Made by a program: the position numbers and the translations under genes | DNA from: Diplosphaera chodatii | Lineage: Eukaryota > Chlorophyta > Trebouxiophyceae > Prasiolales > Stichococcaceae | Assembly (NCBI GenBank): GCA_032358165.1 | Contig: JAALGY010000012.1 | Coordinates: 2,542,001 to 2,606,000 of the forward strand | Reading direction: 5' to 3' | Length of the DNA stretch: 64,000 bases | In this document: positions 46,000 through 58,236 of the stretch, one piece after another | Position numbering within the stretch: the stretch's first letter is position 1 | Layout of the letters: every line of letters starts with the position of its first letter | The notes under the pieces: model-generated | Databases searched by the model: none | Seen by the model: the letters and a program-made list of their open reading frames with translations, nothing else | Told to the model about the DNA's origin: nothing

Positions 46000-46898
46000 T
46001 AGTGCCTTGCCGCTGCCGGCAGCAAGCCGCTCCATGTCTCGGTCCATGCTTGAGTGCAACAGCAGCAAAGTCAAGTCAAGCGACCACATTATGTCCAAGT
46101 GGGAGTGCAGCTGTGTTTACGGCCATCCTAACGGGTTTTGTAGCTAATGTGCAGTAACAAGCGGCAGATCTAACAACAGAATTGCCGTGCTGCTGTGTGC
46201 CTGTTGGATTGCCCGGCAGACACAGCACTTTTGACCAGACGGCCCTGAGTTTGAGCAAGGAACATTTTGTGAGATGCTACCTGACGCAGCTGTGGCATTG
46301 AGTGGGAAGGTGGAAGACATGTGGAAGCAGAGCAGAGCAGGCATAGCACGGTGGTCCATTTGATTGCCACAGTGTCACTGCTGGCCACGCACGCTTTGCG
46401 GGATCGATGGCCTATCCTCAGCCGTTCATCGCCACTGTTGAGTGCCGTTGTAGCCCCAACGAGGTGTGACCAATGTCGGCGGAATAACACACGCAGCTGT
46501 GCAGTGAGAAGGCTATCACATTTGGCTGCCGTGGACAGGACTCTCGCAGGGCCCTGAGCAACATAAGTACCCTTGTATTGCAACCGGAAGATGTGGCTGC
46601 ATCCGTGACGAACATCTGGTGCCGGCGGTACAAAGCCGAAGTGACACATCATGACCCGGAGTGGTCGGCACCACAGCAGCGTGCAGGTAACAGACCACCC
46701 AGCCCATAACGCATGCCGCAGGCCAGGCTGCTAACACACGAAAGCACGTTGCAGCTGTGAGCTTGCATGTGATTCAAGATAGTTTGACATGCGAACAGAT
46801 TGTCACGCTTCTGCGGGTGCGGCTAGGCTTTCTGCTGCATGTGCAGTAAGTGTTCCTGAAGCAGCTGAGCCGGGTGCCGTCCTGCTTGCATACAGGCC
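46000..46898. other. spacer, no gene resolved
   Basis: This should contain the TMEM184 3' UTR and the promoter of the next gene. A plus-strand frame near 46,555-46,687 (QPEDVAASVTNIWCRRYKAE) could be an upstream exon of the large gene, but no start or phase-consistent link was found. Confidence 0.35.
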
Positions 46899-49800
46899 AT
46901 GCTGGAGGGAAGTCTAGTCGCCGATGGCTCACTAGACCTGGCACAGCTGTCTGCCGCGCTTGACACAGCCGCAAAGGACCTGCAGGTCACTTCCGCTGGA
47001 GATGTGAAAGCCCTGAACGGCATCCTGGGGCAGGTGCTCCTTCGAAACTTCAAGTCTTGCTTGCATGCCATGGCATGTATGGGCTTTACATGCTTGACGC
47101 AGCAACAGTCTGTCATGTTGCGATCACTGCGTGCAAGCATGCAGATGTTTTCAACTGCTCGCAGCATGCACTATGCAGGCAGTGAACCTGGGCGATGTCG
47201 GTATCGTCAAAAGGCTGCTGGCCCTTGTACCACGCACATTTGATACAGGAATTGGCAAGGTGACGGGTCCTGCCATTTCCTCATAACAACTCATGTCCAT
47301 TCTGGTTGAGTTCAAAGTCAATGCCTCTTGACACGGCCACCATCACGCTGTCAAGAGCACTGGCATCGTGTGCATGCCTGCGCGTGTGTGACCTGGATGT
47401 TGCTGCTGCAACAGCAGAGCGGCAGTTGCCTGAAGTATACGGCTTGACATTTGGCTGCCACATGCAAGTGCAGGTGCTGGCAGCATCGAGCTACGCTGCT
47501 CTGCTGGCAGCGGCATGGGACGCGCTGCCTGCTGACATGCCAGATGAAGCCACTGCAGAGGCAGCAGACACGCTGTTACGCCGCGCACAGGACTTGTGCA
47601 ATTATGAGGATGTTGTTGGTGAGGACCGCTTTCTCTGGCCTGCTCACTCACAACATGTGAACTAGTTGTGCTATGATTCCCTGAACCAACAGCCTCGTCA
47701 GGATGGTTTGACCATGATTATGAGGATAATATGTAGTCAACATGTATGCACCTGTAGGCAGCGGCAAGAGGAAGTCACGGGTGTGGCTTGGGCGGGAGGC
47801 CTGCGGTCCACACTGGGTTGAGCGCCTGGTCACCTACCTGATGACAGCCGGGTGCAGTCTGGCATCTCCTCTCCAACATGCAGACAGTCGTTTGCATGCT
47901 GACTTCTGCTCACCGCAGCATTGATCACATGCAGGAAGTCAGGGATCAGGTGTCATCGCGTCACAGCTCAAATTTGGGCTCATGGTATGCGCTGGCGCAC
48001 TGACCTCTGAATGCACTGATGTTGCTGGTGGCTGCAGCGCCAAGCCCATCGCGGTGCAGCGCATGGCGACAGTGCTGCTGGTGGAGCTGGTGCTGTACTC
48101 GAAGCCCAACTGCCAGCTGCTGGCGGGGCTGCCGGCCGCAGTGCAGCTGTTTGCCGGCTGCATGTCGGGCTGCGGCGACTTTTCAATGCAGCTGGACCTT
48201 GCCGAAGTGCTGTTCAGGTAAAGCGTTGCTGGCAAGCAGGTTCCATGCATGGTCGCAATGGCCACCTGCAGCATATCCTCTGCTGCGCTGCCCTGCCTGT
48301 TCACACAGGCGAGCCCAGTCAGACAGCCGCAGCAGACGCATCTTAAACCATGACATAACTGCTGTGTATGCACCCCTTGAATGGTAGTACATACATCTGC
48401 ATGGCGGTATGAGAACACTGACACCAAGACCGACGGACAGAGATTTGTGTCTGGCAGGTGCAGTCGAGTTACTGGCACACAGGTGGCTGCCGGCCTGCCC
48501 GAGGCGGTGAGCTTGGCATGCCGGGGTTCACCCATCTGTTCTTGGTATGTCGATTGATGCCGTTATGATGGACACTTAAGCGCCTGATGGCTTAGTGTGG
48601 CTACCTGCAGACCAGGAAAGTGCTGACGTCCATTGTAGCCCCTTCGTACAAGGTGACTTGGCCTGATATACTAACCTCAAAGATGGAGCCAGCACTGCGT
48701 GATGCTTGAAAGTCACACATCGGCCTCCCCTGCTTACCATGCTGACCCTTATGCTGTAGATCAGCGACTTGGGGGAGGAGCTGCGCCGCCTGCTGGCGGC
48801 GCACAACGCTGCGCTGGGCAGCGCTGCGACTGTGCACAGTTTCAAGGCCGCCCGCGTCACCATGAGCGCGGCAGGCGTTGACGCATCGGATGGCTGTGTG
48901 CGTGCCCTCCCTGCTCCTTCAGACCACTCAACACTTTAATGAGCTTGCATGCAGCTGCGCACGCCCCATACCCACTGCAAATGGCCTTGTGTCACGGGAG
49001 ACATCCTGCGCATCACCCCACAGACAACCGGATGCATGCCATGCTATACAGGTCTTCTTCGGAAAGCATCACACCACCGTTCTGGTCAGGCAGGAGGATG
49101 CAGAGGATGCAGTGCTAGAACCCATGGACCTGCCATACGGTGCGGCGCTCCATGCCTTCAGTTGATGTGCTCAATAGCTAGTGGTCCAGACATATTCGCA
49201 GCAAAGAGGGGCCTTCAAGAGGTTTGGTGGCAGATGCCTGGAGCGCATACACCTGGCATTCTTGCATCCTGACTGCCTGCTGCATGACGCACGCTGGTTG
49301 GTGTCGCAGGCTGCTTGGCCACCGCTGATGCAGCAGATGGTGCAGTGCCAAATTTGCGCTTCTGCCTGTCCTGGCCGCGAGACAAGTCCTGCATACCAGA
49401 TGGGCTTGACGACATCATCAATGGGTGCTTACATCCCACGCCTTGCCCCATGTTCCCTTACTCCACTGCAAGACAAGGATAACACCTTACACAAGCCATA
49501 ACAGCGTCGCATGTGCTGCAATTGTCAAGGGTGCACAAACTGCCAAACTGCCAAACTGCAGGGATCTGGAGGTGTGCATTGAGTTTGACAGCAGCACCTT
49601 TGCACAAGTGGCTTGCATCATACCTCAGGTACGCCATTAGCTGCATGCGAGCCAGGCTCTGCAGTGAAGTATCCGCACGACCATGTGACATGATGCCAAA
49701 AGTTGGTGTCTGCTATGCTGCAGGTATCGATTGCAGTGAGTGTATGATATTGACAAGTCTTACGCCGTCTCTTGGTAGCCACAGGTGGGCGCTGTGGCGC

Positions 49801-52800
49801 AGAACATGCAGCATGCTGCCAAGGGGCAGAAGCAAGCCACGCAGCGCAACGCGTCGGAGGTGCAGTCGCCTACTGACGCCGCCGAGGAGCTGTGGCCTGA
49901 GGCCTCACCACCAGATGCACAGCTGTCGCCCAAGGCCACCAGAAAGCGCCCGAAGGTTGCCTGGTGAGACTCAGCACAGACCAGGCCTTGGCACTCATCG
50001 GGAGGCCATGACCGTTGAAACGCAAAGCGAGCAGGAAGGTGTCTTGCCCACAAAACTTTGCTACCTTAGGGTGGATGCTATGAGGATTTGTATGCGGTCA
50101 CAGAACAACAGATGCAACACTTGCAATGAGCGCCACTCCACACCGGACACAGTGTTTCAATCAGACCAGGTAAAAACGCAATAAAAGTCAGGACCTCCAT
50201 GCTGCCACCATGACAGATGTCTTTTGACGCAGCGTGACGCCGTTGAGGCAGCAGACCCACCCAACAGGGGCACGCACCAGCGGTGGTGCCCGCCTCGGCA
50301 GCCTCAGCTTCCGACGCAGCTTTGGCGCGGCTCCCTCCTCTGGCATGAAGGTGTGCGCTCTGGCTCAGTGTATCACCTCAATTTGCAGAATACTACCAGA
50401 CATCAGCATCAAGGTGCCTCTGCTTTTGCAGTCTGGTGTCACGTGTGTTCTCACGCCAACTACGTCAGCATCTGGAACACCTGCCCGTGATTTCGTGCAG
50501 TGATTACGTTGCACAGCAGCTATTACATCCCTGTGGCACAGAAGGGACATGGCGCTGCTGAGCAGCGGCTGCTTCAATCACCGCAGGCCCTGGAACTGAC
50601 ACACATCAAGCCGTACCCTCAGCCTGCAGAGGCAGGAGGCAACGGCGTGGGGCTGCCCAGCGCCACGACCCGGCGCGGGTCAACCGCAGCTGTTGGTCGT
50701 GCTGCCGCAGGTCGCACCGGCGGCAGCCGCGCCGGCAGCCACAGCGAGTGGGCTGGAGACAACGAGGCCGAGTCACCGCCTGAGGTGCAGTGGGCAGCGG
50801 TCTGCTGTATGGCCAACATTCAAAAGGCATGCTGAGATTATATGGAATCACTGGCGGTACTGAGCTCAAACTATGGGTGCAGCTTCAGCAAGTTGTCACT
50901 CATCAGGTGGGCAACCTTAGGCGTCTTGCCTGCAGGCTGGTGATGGGCAAGGCAGGGCCACCCCGCAGCAGCAAGACGAGCAAGCAGCGCGCATCCAGAG
51001 GTACCGGGCTGATGTGGAGGCAGCAGAGCGTAGCGCGCACCTGACCCAGCAGCAGCCAGCTGATGATGACACGGTGAGTGACTGACCTTGATCGTGGTTC
51101 CTCTGGTTCATGCGTGGAGGTTTCATCCTCCTGACATGCGGTGTGCCTGGGCTGTCGCATATCCTGCACTGTAGCCATTCTGCAGCTGTATCTATAGTTG
51201 TGGCGGTGCTGTCCGATACCACACGCAAGCAAGCTGCACGAACTCTTGCAGGCCTCTGACCAGACCAACTCACCGGCGCCACCAATCACGAAGGGCACAG
51301 CCAGGGGCGCAGCAGGCGCAAGCGCACCGCCAGCAGGCGGTGGAGACACTGCCATGCAGCCCATCGCAGCTCAGGGACTGTCGCAGCAGGTGCACAGTGA
51401 TCAACCTGCGCACTGATGCCAAGCTGCAGTTGACAGCATAAGACGGTGGCATGCAGCCCCAATGCCGTCATAGCCAGCTGCAGTGCTCTGCAAAGGCTCA
51501 GGCCTCTATGACATGCACACACAGGCCCTCGAGCTGCTGCAGCCCAGTGCTGTGCATGTGCTGCCGGCCACGCTGTCCAAGGAAGCAGCAACATCGCAGC
51601 CGCAGCAGCCGTCACGGCAACCGCAGCAGGATCAGGCACAGCATGCATTTGAGCAGGCAGCCGCTGCACCACCTGCACCATCCGGCAGCTTTGATGGCAG
51701 AGCCTCCCCACTTCACGACAGTGGTGCAAACAGTGTTGGCGTGACCTGACATACATGCATTGTGACTGTTTCACAGCTACAATCTCGTTGCAATCAAAGT
51801 GTCAATGTGACTGGTGTGGTGGTGCTGCAGGTATCATGTGCGGGCAACCACTGCCAATGACCTCCTCCGAGCCCAAGTCCACACCCAAGGTGACGCAGCG
51901 CATACCAGAAGTGGCCCTGCTTTCCACAGAAGGACTTGGTGCAGCAGGACCGACTCTGTCGACTGAACCCATGCAACCCGCAGCACCTTACGCTCAGGCC
52001 CTGATATGCAGGAAGTGCCTCAGAGCGGTACAGCACCACAGGCGCCGGGCGGTCCGGCTGATGTCAGGACCACAGGCAGGATGAAAGCAGCCTGCACCAA
52101 AACTCACGAGGCCCCGCAAGACCAGGCAGAGGTAGTGACCCATGCATTGACTGGCAGCAATCCTGCATCCAATACCAGTGCAACAATCAAATCAGGTTGC
52201 ACAGCTCTCCATGCAGCAGGAGGCGCCAGGTCGCAACGCTGAGGCTAAGGCGGTGCGGCACAAGGCTACAGGCCGCTCCACAGCAGGAGGCTGTGCGAAA
52301 CAGGGCCGGCGCGGCAGCAAGGTTGGTGCTGCAAAGTCACTGCCAAAGGTTCGAGCTGGTCCCTGCTATGATCATCTCGTGCTGAAACACTTCAGGCACA
52401 AACACATGTCTCAGAGCTATACCTACAGGTGCTGTGCGGCAATGCGTGCAAGTGCAGCCTTTGCATCTTCGCATCAATGGCCAATAACAGTACCTCTGGT
52501 GCACAGGAGGGCCATGGTCAGCAGAAGACCAGGCCAGCTCAAGCCGTCACGCCTGCCAAGCGCTTCAGCCGCAAGGCGCAGAAGCAGGACTTGCCGACAG
52601 AGAGTGAGCAGGTGCGCAAAAACCTGGCTGCAAGTCACAGTGAAGTAAACTCATGTGGCAGGACCCACGTCAACTCGCTTTGGTTGTGAGTCTGCATTGA
52701 ATCGGCATTTGTGCACTTCTTCATTCTGTTGCATGTCACACCCAGCAGGTGGAACCTGAACATGATGAGATGAGCTTTGACCAGGAAGAGTCAGGGTCTG

Positions 52801-55800
52801 AAGACTGGGATGCGCCGCGTGACAAGACCAAGAGCAAGCCTGTCATCAGAGGTGCAAGCAGGTTTTGCACGCCTTGCAGCAAAGGTGTTCCATCATCTGC
52901 TGCAAGGCTGCTGCAAGCTGCAACTCTCTGGCTGATGTGCAAGGCCTGCTGGTCATGGCACACCGCACGACACCCAATGGACACTTATGCCCGCGAGCCC
53001 ACTCAAGCTGCACATGCAGGTCCCCAGATGCAGCAGGCAGCAGCAGCCGCACAGAAGACACGCAGGGCTGCGGGCAGGGGCCGTGGGAGAGGCGCCGCTG
53101 CTGCCGCCAAGCCCAAGCCAGCCAAGCCTGCTGCTAGCCGCGCGCGAGGCGCCAATTCCTCCAAGCAGCGGCAGGAGGTGCGCAGAGTCTGCAGTGTATT
53201 GGATGCAGCCTGTCATGAGAATGCCCTGCTGCAATGTAGCATAGAAGAGCCCCAGCTGGTTGGTCGTGTTGCAAGCATGCATCAGCAGGGCTGCGGATCG
53301 GCACATATGACCCAAGTTGTAGCAAATCTCCTTTGCAGCAGACACCAAAAACGGTGGAGACGGTAAAGCATGACAAGGAGAACTTGGTGCCAGCCGTGCG
53401 CAAGAAAGCCGGCGGTGCTGGCAAACATGCAGCAGCCAACAAGGTGTGCTGCTTCCAGGCATTCAATGCACGGTCGTGGCCATTCTTGTTGAGCCTCCCA
53501 GTCTATGCGCAGCTGGCACAGGACAAGGTTGCCGTGAATAGTGTGCAGCTGTGGAAACGAAGTACTGACACACGAAATGCATGTATGGCCGATGCAGGCG
53601 AGCAAGAGCGCAAAGCGCAAGGGCCTGGTTGACCAGCAGCCTGCAGAGGATGACGCAGCTATGGAGGGGGGTGATGAGTATGAGCAGTTCGAGTCAGGCC
53701 CAGAGGAGGAGGAGGAGGATGCTGCTGCTGCTGGTACTGTTGCTGCCCGGAGTCCAAGCCCGGGCGTCACATTCCGTGCATGCCCCGGCAGCCACGGGCC
53801 TACACCACACATGGTGAGCTCTGTGTGACTGATGTGATTGGTGCATCGCCAGTTTGCAGCAGCTGGCACTGCTCAACACCTCTTGATCTGCTTCAGGCTC
53901 ACGGTAAGCAGCAGCAACAGCAGCGACGGGTCTCAGACACTGCCAGGAAGCAGTACATGGAGCTGACACAGCACCTGAAGGCCACACGCCACTGCAGTGC
54001 TCAGCAGCTGACTGCGTACGAGGCATATGACGCCAACCTGGTATGTGCACTGACGGCCCCTGAGTCACTGTCCTCAACTCGGTGATTATCCCAGTCATAG
54101 TTGCAGCGGACAGACTAGGCCAAGTGCAGGTGGAATGTGGGACACGCACAATACCGCAGTCTGCAGCTGAGATCGCCATGGGGTTATAGCACATGTGCAT
54201 CTGTGACCCCGCAGGGCGAGCTGGAAGTGGAGGAAGAAGACGGCAGTGACGCGATAGCACACCGCCAACCAACAGTCGCCCCCGCCCTTGAGCCCCTCAA
54301 GCCTGTCTCCAAGGTTTGGTCATATTCCAGCGACTGTTTTATCATGTACCTTGTTCACAGCAGAACTGCTGTGCAAGGGAAGAAGGCAAAGGAACGTGCC
54401 GATGAGGCAATCTGACAGTTCATGTTAGATGCTGTTCATCACGCAAGCCACGAGCTCCAGATCGATGGCTGACGATGGGCATGCACTCTGCGCAGGCGTA
54501 CAGGTCGCTGGCCGACTTCGATGAAGTTCTGCGCGCCGCGCTGCACGATGGCGAGCCGCCCCACCCCGACGCTGCCGCTGCGGCTGCTGACCCAGCAACA
54601 GGTAGGCTTGTGCACAGAATAGCAGCGCAGGGTATGTCATAAGGTGAGGCGGAGTAGGGACACGGTCTCCATGTTGTCCTGCAGATGATGACTTCGCAGA
54701 GCCAGGCAGCCCGGGCGGCGACCAGCCGATGGATAGTGAGGACCAGGTCTGTCCGGCGATGACCGTTGCCTGTTTGCCTGCCAGCTTGTAAAGGGGTGAG
54801 GTGCATGTTTCGATCCAAGATCTGTTGACGGTGTAGTGTGATGCTGGACCAGGGTTTGGAGGCGCCCCATGAGGACGTCCACCTCCCTGCTATGCCGACG
54901 TCACCCCTGGAGCCACGCCGCCTCAGGTACCTTAGTGTGTGCAGTAGCAGCTGTCGCCAGTATTGTAACTGTAATGATATGCCCTATGCAGCGGCTGTAT
55001 GTTGCAATCAGCTGATATCGCACATGACGATTTCTCACCTTGCAGCCTGCTGGATGCTCAGCCACCGCCATACACATCAAGGTCCAGCAAGGCACATCGC
55101 GCCAATGAGGAGAGAGGCATCGGCAGCGGTGGCATGTCTCGAAACCTGTCGAGCAACATGCGCACACCAGAATGCGCGCCCTGGCTGCAGCCCAAGGGTG
55201 CCAAGCTGATTCCCCTACATAATGCATGTTTCGTGCACACGAGATGCATGTGAAGCATACCTTGCCTAGCTTGAGCCCATGAGGTTCCTACTTGACCTCG
55301 GTGATGCGCTGATTGGTCTCGTACAGCTTCAACAGGCATGCCTGTTTGTCCCATGGTGTGGCAGGCAGCAGGCTGATAGACTCGGCAATGGATGCGGCTG
55401 GTCACGGGCGGGCGGCTACCAAGCAGAATCGCAATACCACCCCTGCTGCCGCCTGCACTGCCGTTGCTGCCGCAGCCGCCGCCACCCCATCTCCTGCCGT
55501 CAGAAAGTCCACTGCAGGTTTGAGCACTGCGAACCTTGAGCACAGTATTGTGAATCAATGGGCTGTCGAGGTGGAGAGCAAGCGACCAGCATGTTTGTGT
55601 TGATCATGACCATGGCAAGGGACATGCCTGCTACTCGGCAGGCAAGGCAACCAGGAGCAAGAAGGCCACCAAGCAGGCAGCACGTGCAAGCACTCCAGAC
55701 GCCACATATGGTGCGCACTTCGGTGCCAGCAAAGCCAGCACAGCACATGTCATGCTCGAACAGTGTCACCTGCGCCTATCGTGCTGCTCGGGTGTGCAGC

Positions 55801-57699
55801 TTAGCATCTGTACCCACTGGCCAGCACACCTGCGCATCCACCTCTGCTGTGCTGCACGCTCCGCAGCCGACGCTGAGCCTGTCACGGTTGAGGCCCTGGT
55901 GCACAGCCTGTCCGCGGGGCAGAAGCAGCGAGGCTCTCCGCCCGGTTCCCAGGACAGGTCAGCTGTACATACCACACCTGCAAATTATGTGTATCTGTGT
56001 ATCTGTGTGTGTGGGTACACTGACAGCAAGTGCCTATCTCAAGGCTCAACAGGGTGCTCTTGCTCAGCTCCGCAATTGCAGATGCAAGCTGGCGCTCAGC
56101 AGGCGCCAGCAGCATGTCACCATTGGCGCCCCATCTGGCCATGTGGTTCAGCGCCCCACAGTCAGGGTTTGCTAATCCTCACCCAAAGCGTACCATGTGC
56201 CGATCTGACGGAGGTCTCTGCGGATCTGTGCTATCCGCAGTGATGTGGTGGGCGAGCCCAATGCAGAGGCGCTGGCCACCATTGCCCAGGTGGTCGCACA
56301 GATGAGTGCGGCTGCCGAACACAAGGCGCGCAACAAGCGCCAGAAGATCGCCAAGGTCAGCACGCCTCGCAGCAGCAACCCTCCCAGACGACCTGCTCTG
56401 CTCACGGAATGCTGCACGCGCCATGTGCCTGGTTGGGCGTGACCAAAGGCGTACAGTAACTGCAGAATGTTGACGCATACTGCAGCAGCTGCACTACAGG
56501 AGACTGGCAGCCCCTGTGTTCTGGCCAACTAGGGCACCGTGTGGCAGATGCAGTATACATCTGCCGCCAAGCACATCCACGAGCTGCGGCTTGACTCCCA
56601 TCACTGATCATGCATTTGCAGGAGGCGGAGGCTGCGGCAGATGCGGAGGTGACCAGGGCAGAGGCGGCGGTCAGGCGGGTCCAGGAGGCGACGCGCCAGC
56701 ACATCGCGGACCAGCACGAGCGGCTGCGCCAGGTGCAACGCCTCACAGAGACCAGTCAGACGTGCTGTCATATGTGGAGACCTGCTGGCTGCGACCCTGC
56801 GATGACCTCGCGGCTCCAGCGCCCACATGCTACACATGCTGCACAGCAGTGCAACGAGCCCTCTGGGCTGCATACACCATCGTGACACCACCGCTAGGCT
56901 GCGGTCTGCTTGTTTGTGCGCCATGTAGTGGGCATCGCATCAGGTGTGCGATCCTGGCACAGCGTTCACGCCCTGCGGCGGGTGCACCGCAGGAGCAGCA
57001 GGCGACGGTGGACAGGGCGGCGCAGGTGACGCAGCAGTACCAGGCGCAGATCGCGGCGCTGCACGAGGAGTACCAGGCGCGCCTGGCCGAGCGCGCCCCC
57101 GCCATTGCCGAGGTGCCCAATTCCATCCGCGGTGGCTGGTGTGCTGTGATACGTGTCATGTACTGGTTCAGCAGGCTCAAGCTGAGCAGCTCTTTGGCTG
57201 CAGGGGCAAGCTTGCCAGCTGGCCATCTTGGCCACTCTCACTCAGCCGCCACTTGGGCCACCTGACCGCAAACTGACTGCGTCACCTGCCGCCCGCTGCC
57301 CCTGCAGGATGTGGCGGAGGCGGGGCGCAGGACGGCTGCGGCCATCAAGCGCAAGCTGGAGGACATGCACGCGTCTGTCGCCGGCATCATGCACGACGCT
57401 GAGCGGTGCGCTGACGACCGCCCTGCTTCAAGCACCATGCCAAGCTCCTGCCTGTGTTGGTGCAACATATCTAACAGCTTTACAGCTACAGCACGCGGCT
57501 GCAAAACTCTTCATAATGTGCCCCTCACAGGCGGCGCGGATGGCATTGAGCATCTGTGCATGCGTTCTGCGACGGCTGGACCACTGTACTGACTTCCCTC
57601 GCTCTGTTCACCACGCAGGCGCATCAAGCGAGTCAGGGTGCAAGACGTGAACCGCAGCTTGATCCAGATGCTGCAGGGCACAGGCCACACCGCATGAAC
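46899..57699 (+). CDS. SYCP2-like meiotic chromosome-axis protein (candidate)
   Basis: N-terminal exons with agreeing phases: 46899-47033, 47179-47259, 47474-47618, 47,758-47,780, about 47,936-47,983, 48,037-48,220, 48,460-48,511, 48760-48897 and 49052-49139; then about 49,560-49,629 and 49,786-49,963. They give a helical-repeat domain (AVNLGDVGIVKRLLALVPRT; AVQRMATVLLVELVLYSKPN; CGDFSMQLDLAEVLFR), then a beta-rich part (VFFGKHHTTVLVRQEDAEDA; DLEVCIEFDSSTFAQVACII). This order matches the armadillo-like plus Spt16M/PH-like domains of vertebrate SYCP2. A long disordered region follows (about 50-56 kb; KRPKVAW, KTRRAAGRGRGRGAAAAAKP, acidic EQFESGPEEEEED). The C terminus is a coiled coil over at least five exons (ALATIAQVVAQMSAAAEHKA; EVTRAEAAVRRVQEATRQHI; QIAALHEEYQARLAER; TAAAIKRKLEDMHASV; QDVNRSLIQMLQGTGHTA, stop 57,697-57,699), as in SYCP2/SYCP3/ASY3 axis cores. 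Middle exons are only approximate, and two neighbouring genes cannot be excluded. Confidence 0.55.
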
Positions 57700-58236
57700 A
57701 GTAGCCAGTCGCATCAACAATCAAGCAGTATGTTATGGTTATGCGTGGTGTGGATGGAAACACTCTTGTGCAGCTGCCAAGTGTGCAGAGTGTACCATCG
57801 ATGCCGCCATTGGCGCAGCTCCTGATATTGAAAGATGATCTATCAGGAATAAACGAACGAATGACACCATACTTCCTTCTGAGCTCGATATCCAGTGTGC
57901 ACTATCTATTTGTTTGTGGCGTGGGCGACTAGAAACTTCCCCTATGCGAAGAAGGAGCTTGCTTGGGTGATGCAAGTCTTCATCAGTGATGTTCTCGACT
58001 GCACCTTGGGATTACCAAGTGGAATATGAGTCATGCACGTGGGTGCATGCGCACAGGTCAATAAGCAACGCACTTGCACCCTCCTGGCCGGCACGGAAGT
58101 CGATGCCGACATGCTCATTTGCAGTGTTCTTTCGACACGCTTTACGGTGTGAACGCTGTGCGCAACGCAGTCCCGCTGCCGCAGCGTGACAGCACCCAAC
58201 CGCCCCGTCCGGAGTTTGCAAGGACAGCACAACAGT
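57700..58236. other. intergenic spacer
   Basis: It runs from the end of the large gene to the start of the fucosyltransferase-like gene. AT-richer than its neighbours around 57,830-57,920. No RNA gene or clear promoter motif. Confidence 0.4.
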
